DNA from: Candidatus Omnitrophota bacterium
GTDB taxonomy: Bacteria > Omnitrophota > Gorgyraeia > 2-01-FULL-45-10
NCBI GenBank assembly: GCA_028716065.1
Contig: JAQUQN010000002.1
Span: forward strand, 8,618 to 72,617
Direction: 5' to 3'
DNA length: 64,000 nucleotides
Shown: piece by piece, positions 26,118 through 40,100 of the stretch
Layout: each line of letters starts with the position of its first letter
How positions within the stretch are numbered: the first letter of the stretch is position 1
Notes under the pieces: model-generated
Told to the model about the DNA's origin: nothing
Databases searched by the model: none
Seen by the model: the letters and a program-made list of their open reading frames with translations, nothing else
Program-made: the position numbers and the translations under genes

Positions 26118-26945
26118 ATGAAAATAAAACGGTTGGTTTTAATGCGCCAAATATCACAGACCGTTTTTTTCTTTTTATTTATCTACATCATCTGGTCGGC
26201 CACTTACCAATTAAAAGGGCCTCTGTCTCCCAGGTTAATTTTTGACGCCGATCCTCTCCTGACATTATCCGCATCCATAGGCAGCCGCGTGATCATCCCC
26301 GGCATCTCATTGTCCCTCATCATCTTATTTATGACAGCTGTCCTCGGAAGATTCTTCTGCGGCTGGATATGCCCCCTGGGTTCGACCATGGACCTGATCG
26401 CATCCTTTAAAAAAAGAAAGGCCGGTATTCCAGATTCGAAGAATAAAAAATTGAGAAGGCCGAAATTTTACATATTCGGCCTGATAGGCCTGTCGGCCGT
26501 GATGGGTACTCAGATAGCATGGTTGCTTGACCCGCTGGTGATCACAGAGCGTTTCCTGTCACTGACCATCAGGTCCGCCTGCTCTTTACTGGGGAAGGGG
26601 GCTAATTTCTCGCCATACTCCATCATAACGCTTATATTCTTCGCGGTTATTTGCTCAATGGCGATATTCTTAAGCCGTTTCTGGTGCCGGGCCATCTGCC
26701 CGTTAGGAGCGTTATATGCGGTCATGGCGCGTTTTTCCATATTAAGGCGTATTGTGGTGGAATGCAAGGATTGCGGCAACTGTAAAAGTTCGTGCAGGAT
26801 GGGTGCTATAAAGGATGACGCCAGTTATGTAAAGTCAGAATGCATCCTTTGCATGGACTGTATCTATGACTGCTCTTCCAACTCGACCAGCTTCGGCTGG
26901 GGCGATAAAAAGACCCGCAATTTTCTACTTGACAAAACACACTAA
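26118..26945 (+). CDS. NapH/polyferredoxin-type membrane 4Fe-4S protein
   Basis: 275 residues, about four membrane helices with two CxxxCP motifs (FCGWICPLG and WCRAICPLG) characteristic of the NapH/NosR-type quinol-interacting proteins, then two C-terminal 4Fe-4S motifs (CKDCGNCKSSC and CILCMDCIYDC). It probably passes electrons between the quinone pool and a soluble partner. The partner is not in the window, though nfnAB follows. The nfn promoter overlaps its 3' end. Confidence 0.85.
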   Translation: MKIKRLVLMRQISQTVFFFLFIYIIWSATYQLKGPLSPRLIFDADPLLTLSASIGSRVIIPGISLSLIILFMTAVLGRFFCGWICPLGSTMDLIASFKKRKAGIPDSKNKKLRRPKFYIFGLIGLSAVMGTQIAWLLDPLVITERFLSLTIRSACSLLGKGANFSPYSIITLIFFAVICSMAIFLSRFWCRAICPLGALYAVMARFSILRRIVVECKDCGNCKSSCRMGAIKDDASYVKSECILCMDCIYDCSSNSTSFGWGDKKTRNFLLDKTH

Positions 26946-26957
26946 TGTTGCTATATT
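26929..26957 (+). promoter_or_regulatory. Promoter of the nfnAB-gdhA unit
   Basis: TTGACA (26929-26934), 17-base spacer, TATATT (26952-26957), inside the last codons of the NapH-like gene. Confidence 0.8.
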
Positions 26958-26982
26958 ATATCATCAATATTATGTTAAAAGG

Positions 26983-27021
26983 GGACAAAGACGTCCGCTA
27001 AAAAAAGCGGCGTCTTTTTTT
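26983..27021 (+). promoter_or_regulatory. nfnAB-gdhA leader switch (ANTAR-type)
   Basis: GGAC(AAAGAC)GTCC is a perfect 4-bp stem with A1 and G4 in the hexaloop. It overlaps a terminator with the arms AAGACG-T-CCGC (26988-26998) and GCGGCGTCTT (27007-27016), followed by seven T. No first hairpin was found in the short stretch between promoter and this element. Confidence 0.78.
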
Positions 27022-27066
27022 ATTTTCCAATGCATAAAAAATAGGCAACTGCCATTTCTTTAAAAA

Positions 27067-27893
27067 ATGAAGATACTGAAAAAAGAGATACTTGCCGATC
27101 ACGAAGGGACGAGGCTGGTTAGGATGGAGCTCCACTCCCCGCTAATTGCCAAAAAGGCGTCAGCGGGCCAATTTGTCGTCCTCATGGCCGATGAGAAAGG
27201 CGAGAGGATACCTCTTACCATAGTTGAGGCCGACAGGGAAAAGGGGTCCATAGCCATCATCTTCCAGGAGGTGGGCCATACTACAAAACTCCTGGGAAAG
27301 ATGGAAGCGGGCAAATCGCTATATTCCTTAACGGGGCCCCTGGGACATGCGACAGAGATAAGGAAATTCGGGAAGGTTATCCTCGTGGGAGGAGGGGTCG
27401 GCATAGCAGAGATTTACCCCGTGGCAAGGGCCTTAAAAGCAAGCGGCAACCGTGTCGTGACCATACTCGGCGCCAGGACAAAAGCGTTATTAATACTGGA
27501 AAAAGAGCTCAAAGAGACATCCGATGAAATCTACATAACTACCGATGACGGATCTTACGGGTTAAAGGGTTTCACGACATCGGTACTGGAGGGCCTCCTC
27601 TCTAAAGGAAATTACGATCTCGTCTATTCAGTAGGTCCTATTCCAATGATGAAGAACTCTTCTTCAGTGACCAGGCGTTTTAATGTCAGGACGCTCGTCT
27701 CGCTGAATGCCCTGATGGTGGACGCAACGGGCATGTGCGGGTGCTGCAGGGTCGCAGTCGGGGGTAAGGTAAAGTTCAGCTGCGTTGACGGGCCGGAATT
27801 TGACGCGCACCAGGTCGACTGGGAGGAACTGGATAAGAGAAACAGGGTATACACGGACAAAGAAAAACATATCTGCAAACTGAATAATTTAAA

Positions 27894-27897
<4 letters not shown>
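27067..27897 (+). CDS. nfnA: NADH-dependent ferredoxin:NADP+ oxidoreductase, NfnA-like subunit
   Basis: 276 residues. An FAD-binding beta-barrel domain is followed by a NAD-binding domain (GKVILVGGGVGIAEIYPVARALK) and a C-terminal [2Fe-2S] site with Cys in MCGCCRV and SCVDGPEFDAH, the pattern of NfnA and sulfide dehydrogenase SudB. With NfnB it would balance NADH, NADPH and ferredoxin pools by flavin-based bifurcation. It could alternatively be a SudAB pair; sequence alone does not settle this. The stop overlaps nfnB by 4 bases. Confidence 0.85.
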
Positions 27898-30667
<2,770 letters not shown>

Positions 30668-30690
30668 CGGAGGGCGGTAAAAAATAATAC

Positions 30691-30719
30691 TTGACAAAAT
30701 AGACAAATCGTGGTATAAA
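30691..30719 (+). promoter_or_regulatory. Promoter of the GAF-ANTAR2-gltS unit
   Basis: TTGACA (30691-30696), 17-base spacer, TATAAA (30714-30719): near-consensus. Confidence 0.85.
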
Positions 30720-30736
30720 TAGTTGATTAAAAATTA

Positions 30737-30800
30737 GGCACAAAGTCAGTGCCATAATGAGAAAGGACGAAGGCGTTCGAAAGAACGCCTTTCTCTTTTT
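30737..30800 (+). promoter_or_regulatory. GAF-ANTAR2 leader switch 1
   Basis: First hairpin GGCAC(AAAGTC)A-GTGCC (one bulged A), A1 and G4 in the loop and the same stem as in the glnA leader. Second hairpin GGAC(GAAGGC)GTTC, G4 kept and G at position 1. Terminator: AAGGCGTTC pairs with GAACGCCTT around the tetraloop GAAA (30770-30791), then TCTCTTTTT. Confidence 0.72.
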
Positions 30801-30832
30801 AGACAACCTTTCTCTTTCAACGCGGAAAACCT

Positions 30833-30885
30833 GGATAAAGACGTCCGATCTGGCAGTATCATAATGCCGGAGAGGGCGTTTTTTT
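30833..30885 (+). promoter_or_regulatory. GAF-ANTAR2 leader switch 2
   Basis: GGAT(AAAGAC)GTCC (30833-30846), A1 and G4, the same hexaloop as in the nfn leader. The arm ACGTCC (30841-30846) also pairs with GGGCGT (30874-30879), enclosing CTGGCA/TGCCGG, followed by seven T (30879-30885). Confidence 0.7.
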
Positions 30886-30887
30886 AT

Positions 30888-30937
30888 GAACGAAGGCGTT
30901 CTGTGCCGATAAACGGCGCATTGCGCCTTATTTTTTT
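30888..30937 (+). promoter_or_regulatory. GAF-ANTAR2 leader switch 3
   Basis: GAAC(GAAGGC)GTTC (30888-30901) overlaps AAGGCG (30893-30898), which pairs with CGCCTT (30924-30929). The inner stem TGTGCCG/CGGCGCA strengthens the hairpin, and seven T follow (30931-30937). The Shine-Dalgarno AGGTGA for the gene comes directly afterwards. Confidence 0.7.
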
Positions 30938-30947
30938 AGGTGACGCC

Positions 30948-31643
30948 ATGTCATACGAAGAACAGATAAAGGCATTATCACGGATAAGCAGGGCCATAGC
31001 ATCCGATCAATACCTGGAAGATATCCTACGCCTCATAGTCACGGTAACCGCGGAGATGATGGGTTCGAACATATGTTCGCTCATGCTGCTGGATGAGAAC
31101 AGGAATGAGCTCATCATAAGGGCGACTCAAAGCGTAAGCGATGCATACAATAAAAAACCACCAGTAAAAATAGGCGAAGGCATAGCAGGCAAGGTATTCA
31201 AGGAGAAGGTGCCGGTAAAGGTCCTTGACGTGCGCAAAGATAAAAATTACATAAGCAGGAGCATAGCGAAGAAAGAAGGGCTGTGCTCGCTCCTGTGTGT
31301 ACCCCTGATAGTCAAGAATAAGGCCATAGGGGTCCTAAATTGCTACACATCGAAACCCCGCGATTTCAGCGAGACGGAGACGAATATCCTGGCGACCATC
31401 GCCAATCAGGCGGCGGTAGCCATAGAGAATACGGAATTGATGGTCAGGAGCAAGGTCATACAGGAAGAGCTGGAGGTACGTAAGAAGATAGAACGCGCCA
31501 AGGGCATCATAATGAAGAGGGAGGGATTGAAAGAGGAAGAGGCCTATTTAAAACTCAGGAAATACAGTATGGATAGCCGTAAGACGATGCGCGAAATAGC
31601 GGATGCCATCATTCTTACGGAGGATTTAAGCAAGAAATTATAA
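30948..31643 (+). CDS. GAF-ANTAR transcription antiterminator 2
   Basis: About 231 residues, the same architecture as the protein at 10434: GAF at about residues 15-160, ANTAR at about 175-228 (ERAKGIIMKREGLKEEEAY, then MDSRKTMREIADAIIL). The ATG at 30948 is chosen because AGGTGA lies 4 bases upstream and the alignment with copy 1 begins here; in-frame starts at 30864 and 30886 lie inside the attenuators. Three tandem switches precede it, which suggests autoregulation. It is co-transcribed with the glutamate synthase-like gene 24 bases downstream. Confidence 0.93.
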   Translation: MSYEEQIKALSRISRAIASDQYLEDILRLIVTVTAEMMGSNICSLMLLDENRNELIIRATQSVSDAYNKKPPVKIGEGIAGKVFKEKVPVKVLDVRKDKNYISRSIAKKEGLCSLLCVPLIVKNKAIGVLNCYTSKPRDFSETETNILATIANQAAVAIENTELMVRSKVIQEELEVRKKIERAKGIIMKREGLKEEEAYLKLRKYSMDSRKTMREIADAIILTEDLSKKL

Positions 31644-31667
31644 TCAACAAAAAGAAAGGAGTCAGAC

Positions 31668-33260
31668 ATGAATTTGTTGAGGCCAAATGGTAATGATGCA
31701 ACAAAGACCTTCAACAGGTCCAAAAACGTGGTGCCCGGTTCGGGCATATGTTCAAGGTGCATAGACGGATGTAAGGGTAATTGTGAAATATTCAAGTCGT
31801 CATTCAGAGGCCGTGAGGTCATCTATCCCGGCCCATTCGGCGATGTAACGGCCGGTGGAGACAAGGATTACCCCGTGGACTATTCACACCTCAATATCCA
31901 GGGATATGCCCAGGGGGCAAAGGGCCTGCCCAACGGCACCGAAGGAAACCCGGATACGGCCACGTTTCCGGCAGTCGACGTCGGAACGGAATACGGATGG
32001 GATAAGAAGGTCAAGATGCAGCTGCCCATCTTTACGGGGGCGCTGGGTTCCACAGAAGTGGCGCGAAAGAACTGGGAGCATTTCGCTATAGGTGCGGCGA
32101 TATCCGGTATAACGATAGTCTGCGGTGAGAACGTCTGCGGGATAGACCCGAAGCTTGAGCTCGACTCCAAGGGTAAGATCGTAAGCGCTCCTGACATGGA
32201 CAGGCGCATAGAGACCTACAAAAAGTTCCATAACGGCTTTGGGGAGATCCTCGTGCAGATGAACGTGGAAGATACGCGGCTGGGCGTAGCCGAATATATC
32301 CGCAAGAAACATAAGCTCGACACGATAGAGCTGAAATGGGGGCAGGGCGCAAAGTGTATAGGCGGAGAGATAAAGGTCTCCAGCATTGAACGCGCCAAGG
32401 AATTGAAGAGGCGCGGATACATAGTCACTCCCGACCCGACGGTCCATGCTAATGAACAAGCATTTAAGGATGGCGCCATAAAAGAATTCGAAAGGCATTC
32501 AAGGCTCGGTTTCGTCTCGGAAGAATCTTTCATGAAAGAGGTCAAACGTCTTCGCGACCTCGGTTTCAAGAGGATTACGGTAAAGACCGGGGCATATTCC
32601 ATGGTAGAGCTGGCGCAGGCCATACGGTATTCCGCGAACGCCAAGATAGATCTCTTGACCATAGACGGCGCGCCGGGCGGGACCGGGATGAGCCCGTGGC
32701 GCATGATGGAAGAGTGGGGCATACCGACATTCTACCTGCAGGCGTTGACGTACCAGTTCTGCGAGAAGCTGAGAAAAAAGAAGATAAGGGTCCCGGATAT
32801 AGCCATCGCGGGAGGATTTTCGCTGGAAGACCATGTCTTTAAAGCGATAGCGATGGGCGCGCCGTACGTGAAGGCGGTCTGCATGGGACGCGCGCTGATG
32901 ATACCCGGTTTCGTGGGAAAGAACATCGGAGAATGGATAAAAGAAGGCAAACTGCCTCCGACCATATCTGAATTCGGGACAAAACCTGAAGAGATATTCG
33001 TATGTTACGAAGAGCTGGTGGACCGGTTCGGCAAGGAGATGAAGAATATATCCCTAGGTGCCGTAGGTATTTACAGCTTCGCCCAGAGGGTCAAGGTCGG
33101 ACTGCAGCAGCTCATGGCCGGCTCGAGGAACTTCAGGCTCAATACGATCTCCAGGAACGACCTCATGAGCCTGACGGAAGAGGCCGCCAAAATATCAGGC
33201 ATTCCATACGTCATGGACGCGTATCGTAAAGAGGCAGAGGCGATCATCGACGGCAAATAA
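31668..33260 (+). CDS. FMN-type glutamate synthase-like protein
   Basis: 530 residues corresponding to the central FMN domain of GltB plus an N-terminal Cys-rich segment (ICSRCIDGCKGNCEIF). The FMN/2-iminoglutarate site shows KWGQGAKCIGGEIKVSS, TIDGAPGGTGMSP and AIAGGFSLEDHVFKAI. There is no Ntn glutaminase domain. This is the GltB2/archaeal-type alpha domain, which may use ammonia from a separate amidotransferase or catalyse another flavin reaction. Its location behind GAF-ANTAR2 supports a nitrogen role. It is followed by a 45-residue Cys-rich protein. Confidence 0.85.
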   Translation: MNLLRPNGNDATKTFNRSKNVVPGSGICSRCIDGCKGNCEIFKSSFRGREVIYPGPFGDVTAGGDKDYPVDYSHLNIQGYAQGAKGLPNGTEGNPDTATFPAVDVGTEYGWDKKVKMQLPIFTGALGSTEVARKNWEHFAIGAAISGITIVCGENVCGIDPKLELDSKGKIVSAPDMDRRIETYKKFHNGFGEILVQMNVEDTRLGVAEYIRKKHKLDTIELKWGQGAKCIGGEIKVSSIERAKELKRRGYIVTPDPTVHANEQAFKDGAIKEFERHSRLGFVSEESFMKEVKRLRDLGFKRITVKTGAYSMVELAQAIRYSANAKIDLLTIDGAPGGTGMSPWRMMEEWGIPTFYLQALTYQFCEKLRKKKIRVPDIAIAGGFSLEDHVFKAIAMGAPYVKAVCMGRALMIPGFVGKNIGEWIKEGKLPPTISEFGTKPEEIFVCYEELVDRFGKEMKNISLGAVGIYSFAQRVKVGLQQLMAGSRNFRLNTISRNDLMSLTEEAAKISGIPYVMDAYRKEAEAIIDGK

Positions 33261-33271
33261 AGGAGGTCTAT

Positions 33272-33409
33272 ATGAAAAAGAAAGGGTTGTGTTCCAACTG
33301 CTCCAATCACGGCAACTGTATCTTCTTGAAAGAGCCTCCTGTGTTGCAATGCGAGGAATATACGTTTCTACAGCCTAAGGCCGCGAAAGAGAAGAGAGCT
33401 CGCCGATAA
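33272..33409 (+). CDS. Small cysteine-rich protein
   Basis: 45 residues with four N-terminal Cys in CSNCSNHGNCIF and one more in QCEEY, plus a basic tail. It may hold a metal or iron-sulfur cluster. The ribosome-binding site AGGAGG precedes the ATG by 7 bases and it lies 11 bases after the glutamate synthase-like gene, so it is probably its partner. No family is assigned. Confidence 0.7.
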   Translation: MKKKGLCSNCSNHGNCIFLKEPPVLQCEEYTFLQPKAAKEKRARR

Positions 33410-33423
33410 GAGCCCGTAACGGT

Positions 33424-33451
33424 TTGACATATTAAAAAAATGTGATATACT
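33424..33451 (+). promoter_or_regulatory. Promoter of the pyrG-carAB unit
   Basis: TTGACA (33424-33429), 16-base spacer, TATACT (33446-33451). The first leader hairpin begins at the expected transcription start. Confidence 0.8.
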
Positions 33452-33456
33452 GTTCG

Positions 33457-35161
<1,705 letters not shown>

Positions 35162-35162
35162 C

Positions 35163-36242
35163 ATGAAAGCGATACTGGCCCTGGAAGACGGAAAAATATT
35201 TAAAGGAGATTCCTTCGGAGCGGAAGGCGAAACCTTCGGGGAGGTCGTCTTCAACACGAGCATGGCGGGCTATCAGGAGATAGTGACCGACCCCTCCTAC
35301 AAGGGGCAGATCGTGACGATGACCTATCCGTTGATAGGCAATTATGGTGTCAACGCAGAGGACGCGGAATCATGCAGGCCATTTGCCGAGGCTCTCGTCG
35401 TAAAAGAATATTCCAAGGTTGCCTCAAGCTGGCGCAGCCAGAAGTCCCTCGGCGATTATCTCAAGGAGAATAAAATATTGGGCATAGAAGATATCGATAC
35501 CCGACAGCTGACCCTTCATATACGAGAGGCCGGGGCGATGAAAGCAGTTCTATCCACCGTCGATTTCGATGAAGCAAATCTCGTGAGGAAGGCCAAGAAA
35601 TCTCCCGGACTTATAGGCATAGACCTGGTAAAAGATGTCTCTTCACAAAAGAGACGCGTATGGAACACGGAAGGGCGCTACAAGGTAGTTGTTTTGGACT
35701 GCGGAGTGAAATTTAATATCTTAAGAGAACTTGCCAAGCGTGACTGCGCCGTTACGGTACTACCGGCAAGCGCATCCGCTGAAGAGATATTATCACTCAA
35801 GCCAAATGGCATATTGTTATCGAATGGTCCGGGGGACCCGGCCGCTGTTCCATATGTCGTCGAGACGGCCCGGGATCTACTGGGAAAGGTTCCTATATTC
35901 GGAATATGCCTGGGCCATCAGATGCTGGGGCAGGCCTTCGGCGGCAAGACATATAAACTCAAATTCGGCCACCATGGCGGCAACCATCCCGTAAAGGACC
36001 TAAAGACAGACAAGGTGGCAATAACGGTTCAAAATCACGGTTTTTGCGTAGACATAGATACCTTGAACAAGAAAGAGATCGAGATAACACACATAAATCT
36101 GAACGACAAAACACTGGAAGGAATGAGGCATAAGAGACTGCCTGTATTCTCCGTGCAGTTTCATCCGGAATCTTCGCCGGGCCCCCATGACTCCGAATAC
36201 CTTTTTTGCAATTTTGTGGAGATGATGAAACGCCATGCCTAA
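35163..36242 (+). CDS. carA: Carbamoyl-phosphate synthase small subunit, active copy
   Basis: 359 residues. The triad is complete: Cys249 in [10 protein letters not shown], His334 and Glu336 in QFHPES. It releases ammonia from glutamine for the large subunit. It overlaps the half-length carB by 8 bases. A second carA-like gene at 43334 has lost its triad. Confidence 0.95.
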   Translation: MKAILALEDGKIFKGDSFGAEGETFGEVVFNTSMAGYQEIVTDPSYKGQIVTMTYPLIGNYGVNAEDAESCRPFAEALVVKEYSKVASSWRSQKSLGDYLKENKILGIEDIDTRQLTLHIREAGAMKAVLSTVDFDEANLVRKAKKSPGLIGIDLVKDVSSQKRRVWNTEGRYKVVVLDCGVKFNILRELAKRDCAVTVLPASASAEEILSLKPNGILLSNGPGDPAAVPYVVETARDLLGKVPIFGICLGHQMLGQAFGGKTYKLKFGHHGGNHPVKDLKTDKVAITVQNHGFCVDIDTLNKKEIEITHINLNDKTLEGMRHKRLPVFSVQFHPESSPGPHDSEYLFCNFVEMMKRHA

Positions 36243-37902
36243 GCGAAAGGACATAAAAAAGATACTGATCATAGGCTCGGGGCCTATCGTGATAGGCCAG
36301 GCATGCGAGTTTGACTATTCCGGATCTCAGGCGTGCAAGGTCCTGAGGCAGGAAGGTTACAAAGTGATCCTTGTAAATTCAAATCCCGCCACTATAATGA
36401 CCGATCCGGAGATGGCGGATAAAACCTACATAGAACCCATAGATGTAGATACCGTCGGAAGGATAATCGCAAAGGAGAGACCCGACGCGTTGCTTCCCAC
36501 GCTAGGGGGACAGACCGCATTGAACACTGCTGTAGGACTTGCCGAGGCGGGTATATTAAAAAAATATAAGGTGGAGACGATAGGCGCCAATATAAAAGCG
36601 ATCAAGAAGGCTGAGGACAGGCGGCTCTTTAAGGAGGCGATGCAGAAGATAGGGCTTGATCTGCCGGAGAGCGGCAAGGCTTATAACATGAAAGAGGCTT
36701 TTGAAACTGCGGAGAAGATAGGGTTTCCCGTCATCATAAGACCGAGCTTTACCCTGGGAGGAAAAGGCGGGAGCGTCGCATATAATAAAGAGGATTTTAA
36801 AGAGCTTGCGAAAATAGGCATTGAATCCAGCATGATAAGCGAGATATTGATAGAGGAATCTGTTATGGGATGGAAGGAGTTCGAGCTCGAAGTCATGAGG
36901 GACGTCAAGGACAATGTAGTAATAATATGTTCTATCGAAAATCTGGATCCTATGGGGATCCACACAGGGGACAGCATAACGGTCGCGCCCGCCCAGACAC
37001 TGACCGATAGAGAATACCAGAAGATGAGAGACGCCTCGATAGCATGTATAAGAGAGATAGGGGTTGAAACCGGCGGATCCAATATACAGTTTGCCGTGAA
37101 CCCCAAAACGGGCAGGATGGTAGTTATAGAGATGAACCCCAGGGTATCGAGAAGTTCTGCCCTGGCCTCCAAGGCGACCGGATTTCCGATAGCCAAGATA
37201 GCTGCCAAACTGGCGGTCGGTTATACGCTGGATGAAATACCGAACGATATCACGAAGGAGACGCCTGCATGTTTTGAGCCGGCCATCGACTATTGCGTCG
37301 TCAAGATACCGAGGTTTACATTCGAAAAGTTCGCCACGGCAGACCCAACATTGACAATATCGATGAAATCCGTGGGAGAGGCGATGGCAATTGGCAGGAC
37401 TTTCAAGGAAGCGCTACAGAAAGGCCTGCGTTCACTAGAGATTAAAAAATCAGGCCTCGACACCATCATCTTTAAGGGGCACGTCGACGATATAAACGCC
37501 GATGAGGAGACGAGGGATGAAATCTGTCAAAAGGTTATAATACCAAACTCGGAAAGGATATTTTATATCGGCGACGCCCTGAGGGCCGGTATCGATGCCG
37601 AAAAGATATGCGAGCTTTCCGGAATAGACCCTTGGTTCATACATAATATCAAAGAAATTATAATCGCGGAAAAAGAGATCATCTCGGGAAAGGATAAGAT
37701 GACCGCTGAACTGTTGGCCAAGGCAAAACGGCTGGGTTTCAGTGATATTCAGATCGCCTGCCTGACAGGCACCAAGGAGAAAGCTATACGCGCCTTAAGA
37801 AAAAAATTCGGGATAAATCCTTCCTTCAAGCTCGTCGATACCTGCGCCGCTGAGTTCAGGGCCCACACCCCATACTATTACTCAACGTACGATCATCAAT
37901 AA
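36235..37902 (+). CDS. Carbamoyl-phosphate synthase large subunit, N-terminal half only
   Basis: 555 residues equal to the first synthetase domain (ATP-grasp 1, [30 protein letters not shown]) plus the oligomerisation domain, ending at [17 protein letters not shown], where full-length CarB continues into its second half. The frame stops at TAA and the following DNA shows no remnant of the second half, so this looks like a genuine gene end, not a frameshift. Some lineages have split carB genes, but no matching C-terminal half follows here. The complete CarB at 44460 may supply the second activity, or this half may act as a homodimer. Confidence 0.85.
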   Translation: MPKRKDIKKILIIGSGPIVIGQACEFDYSGSQACKVLRQEGYKVILVNSNPATIMTDPEMADKTYIEPIDVDTVGRIIAKERPDALLPTLGGQTALNTAVGLAEAGILKKYKVETIGANIKAIKKAEDRRLFKEAMQKIGLDLPESGKAYNMKEAFETAEKIGFPVIIRPSFTLGGKGGSVAYNKEDFKELAKIGIESSMISEILIEESVMGWKEFELEVMRDVKDNVVIICSIENLDPMGIHTGDSITVAPAQTLTDREYQKMRDASIACIREIGVETGGSNIQFAVNPKTGRMVVIEMNPRVSRSSALASKATGFPIAKIAAKLAVGYTLDEIPNDITKETPACFEPAIDYCVVKIPRFTFEKFATADPTLTISMKSVGEAMAIGRTFKEALQKGLRSLEIKKSGLDTIIFKGHVDDINADEETRDEICQKVIIPNSERIFYIGDALRAGIDAEKICELSGIDPWFIHNIKEIIIAEKEIISGKDKMTAELLAKAKRLGFSDIQIACLTGTKEKAIRALRKKFGINPSFKLVDTCAAEFRAHTPYYYSTYDHQ

Positions 37903-37964
37903 TTTCCATTGCATCATAACCACTTTCATTATAGAATAATCCTATAAAATCCAAGAGGTGAGAC

Positions 37965-38429
37965 GTGCCTAAAAAAATACCCATAATAGAACAGCGCCAT
38001 TTCATAAGGCACCCTTTGTGCATTCCGCTGGAATATAGAATTCTCGAGAAGACTTCCGACAAAGACTCACAGCCGCAACGTTCCATGACGATAAATATAA
38101 GCCAGGGCGGATTGATGTTTTCTGCGCGCAGGGCCGTGCCGCAGAACCGTATAATCAGCGTCAAGATGCCTTTTCAGGATAAGGTATTCAACGTGAGGGC
38201 AAAGGTCGTCCATTGCAATAAAAATTCCGATACCAAACTATACAACATCGGTGTATCTTTCTACCGGTTCACCGACGCCTTCAAAGCGAAATTGATAGAG
38301 CAGCTCTATCTGATATCGGAATATCGGGATCTGCGCAGCATACAACTCGGCAGGGACGTCTCGCTGGAACAGGCCTCTGAGGAATGGATCAAAAGATATT
38401 CGGCACGCTTCAAGCGGTTGTATTGGTAA
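37965..38429 (+). CDS. PilZ domain protein
   Basis: 154 residues: PilZ domain with QRHFIRHP (RxxxR type) and NISQGGLMF, followed by a helical tail of about 50 residues. It starts with GTG, with AAGAGGTGAG upstream. It likely binds cyclic di-GMP. No neighbour indicates its target. Confidence 0.82.
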   Translation: MPKKIPIIEQRHFIRHPLCIPLEYRILEKTSDKDSQPQRSMTINISQGGLMFSARRAVPQNRIISVKMPFQDKVFNVRAKVVHCNKNSDTKLYNIGVSFYRFTDAFKAKLIEQLYLISEYRDLRSIQLGRDVSLEQASEEWIKRYSARFKRLYW

Positions 38430-38482
38430 AGCATGAAAGCGAGAAAGCCGTTCATAATAGCCCTTATCGTAGCAACCGGAAT

Positions 38483-40009
38483 ATGACAAAAAAAACTGGT
38501 TTCGATAACGAAAAATATCTGAACGAGCAGACCTCGGCCATAGTAAACAGGGTAAAAAAGTTCGACAACAAACTGTATCTAGAGTTCGGGGGCAAGCTCT
38601 GTTTCGACTATCACGCCGCGCGCGTCCTTCCTGGATATGACTCCAACGTCAAAATACGGCTCCTGCAGCTATTGAAAGACAAGATTGATATAGTACTCTC
38701 CATATATTCGGGCGATATAGAGAAGGGCAGGGTAAGGGGCGATTTCGGTATCACCTACGACGCCGCCACTCTCAAACTGATAGACGACCTGCGAAAATGG
38801 GGTCTCGATATCCTCGCCGTAGTCATCACCCGTTTCGCTAATCAGTCCTCGGCCATCATCTTCAAAAACAAACTGGAACGTAGGGGTGTCAAGGTATACC
38901 TCCATTACCCCATAGACGGGTATCCTACCAATATAGACCGCGTGGTCAGCGACGATGGTTTCGGAAAGAATGAGTACATCCAGACTAAAAAACCGATAGT
39001 GGTCGTTACGGGCCCCGGGCCGAACAGCGGCAAGCTGGCAACGTGCCTTTCCCAGCTCTATCAAGAACATAAACGCGGAATAAACGCCGGGTACGCCAAA
39101 TTCGAAACATTCCCTATCTGGAACATCCCGCTCAAACACCCTGTCAACGTCGCTTATGAAGCGGCTACCGCCGATATAATGGACTTCAATCTCGTAGATC
39201 CTTTCCATCTAAACGTATATAATGAAACGGCGATAAACTATAATCGCGACGTGGAGAGCTTTCCCATACTCAAGCTGATCCTCAGCAAGATATTCACTAA
39301 AAACGCGAACCTGCCGATGTATAACTCTCCTACCGATATGGGGGTAAACAAGGCCGGCTTTGGAATCATAGATGATAGCGTGGTCCAGGAGGCCGCGAAA
39401 CAGGAACTGATAAGAAGGTATTTCAGATATAACACAGAATACGTACTCGGCATAGAGAGAAAAGAGACGGTGGATAAGGTAGCTATCCTGATGGAAGAGA
39501 TGGGCGTCAAGATAACCGACCGCCTCGTAGTGGAGATCGCCAGGAAGACCGCCGAAGAAGCGGAGTCGAAAGGCAAGGGGCATGCCGGTATACATTGCGG
39601 TGCGGCCGTTCAACTCGGGGACGGGCAGCTCATAACGGGTAAAAATTCAAACCTGATGCACGCCGCCTCGAGCGTCGTCTTGAACGCCATCAAGATGCTC
39701 GCGAACATACCGGATGAGATATTACTATTATCACCGCATATAATAAACCAGATCTCGAAATTAAAAGAGGGCATTCTGAAGGCCGACCCCGAAAGCCTGG
39801 ACCTCGAAGAGACGCTTATAGCGCTCTCCATAAGCGCTACCACAAACCATACCGCCGAACTTGCCATGCAGAAGCTGGTCGCATTAAGAGGATGTGAAAT
39901 GCACATGACCCACATTCCTACCCCCGGTGACGAAGTCGGTTTAAAAAGGCTGGGCGTAAACCTCACCACGGACGGCAAATTCTCATCCCGCAACCTATTC
40001 GTAGCCTGA
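38483..40009 (+). CDS. DUF1846 (UPF0371) family protein
   Basis: About 508 residues. The start at 38483 gives the typical opening GFDNEKYLNEQTSAI and KLYLEFGGKLCFDYHAARVLPGYD, then GPGPNSGKLATCLSQLYQ, a P-loop-like segment, and HAGIHCGAAVQLGDGQ. The family is widespread in anaerobes, with no confirmed function known to me. A start at 38384 would overlap the PilZ gene and is rejected. Confidence 0.9.
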   Translation: MTKKTGFDNEKYLNEQTSAIVNRVKKFDNKLYLEFGGKLCFDYHAARVLPGYDSNVKIRLLQLLKDKIDIVLSIYSGDIEKGRVRGDFGITYDAATLKLIDDLRKWGLDILAVVITRFANQSSAIIFKNKLERRGVKVYLHYPIDGYPTNIDRVVSDDGFGKNEYIQTKKPIVVVTGPGPNSGKLATCLSQLYQEHKRGINAGYAKFETFPIWNIPLKHPVNVAYEAATADIMDFNLVDPFHLNVYNETAINYNRDVESFPILKLILSKIFTKNANLPMYNSPTDMGVNKAGFGIIDDSVVQEAAKQELIRRYFRYNTEYVLGIERKETVDKVAILMEEMGVKITDRLVVEIARKTAEEAESKGKGHAGIHCGAAVQLGDGQLITGKNSNLMHAASSVVLNAIKMLANIPDEILLLSPHIINQISKLKEGILKADPESLDLEETLIALSISATTNHTAELAMQKLVALRGCEMHMTHIPTPGDEVGLKRLGVNLTTDGKFSSRNLFVA

Positions 40010-40027
40010 AAAAGATCTCTACATGAA

Positions 40028-40100
40028 ACCCCCACCAGATTTGCTTCGCAAATCTAGCTGTGGGGGGTATCCGCCTAACGATTTTTATGCGAAGGCGGAT
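40028..40100 (-). repeat. Dispersed hairpin repeat, partial copy 3 (inverted)
   Basis: The reverse complement carries the same AGATTTGC-GAA-GCAAATCT hairpin with the flanking ACCCCC and GGGGGT arms and a shortened GCCTTCGC stem. It lies just after the DUF1846 gene. Confidence 0.8.

Noticed and set aside
30864..30947. N-terminal extension of GAF-ANTAR2
   Set aside because: It translates the attenuator hairpins; homology to GAF-ANTAR1 starts at 30948, with AGGTGA just upstream.
36235..37902. Half carB as a frameshifted pseudogene
   Set aside because: No trace of the second half follows in any frame, and the end coincides with the natural domain border.
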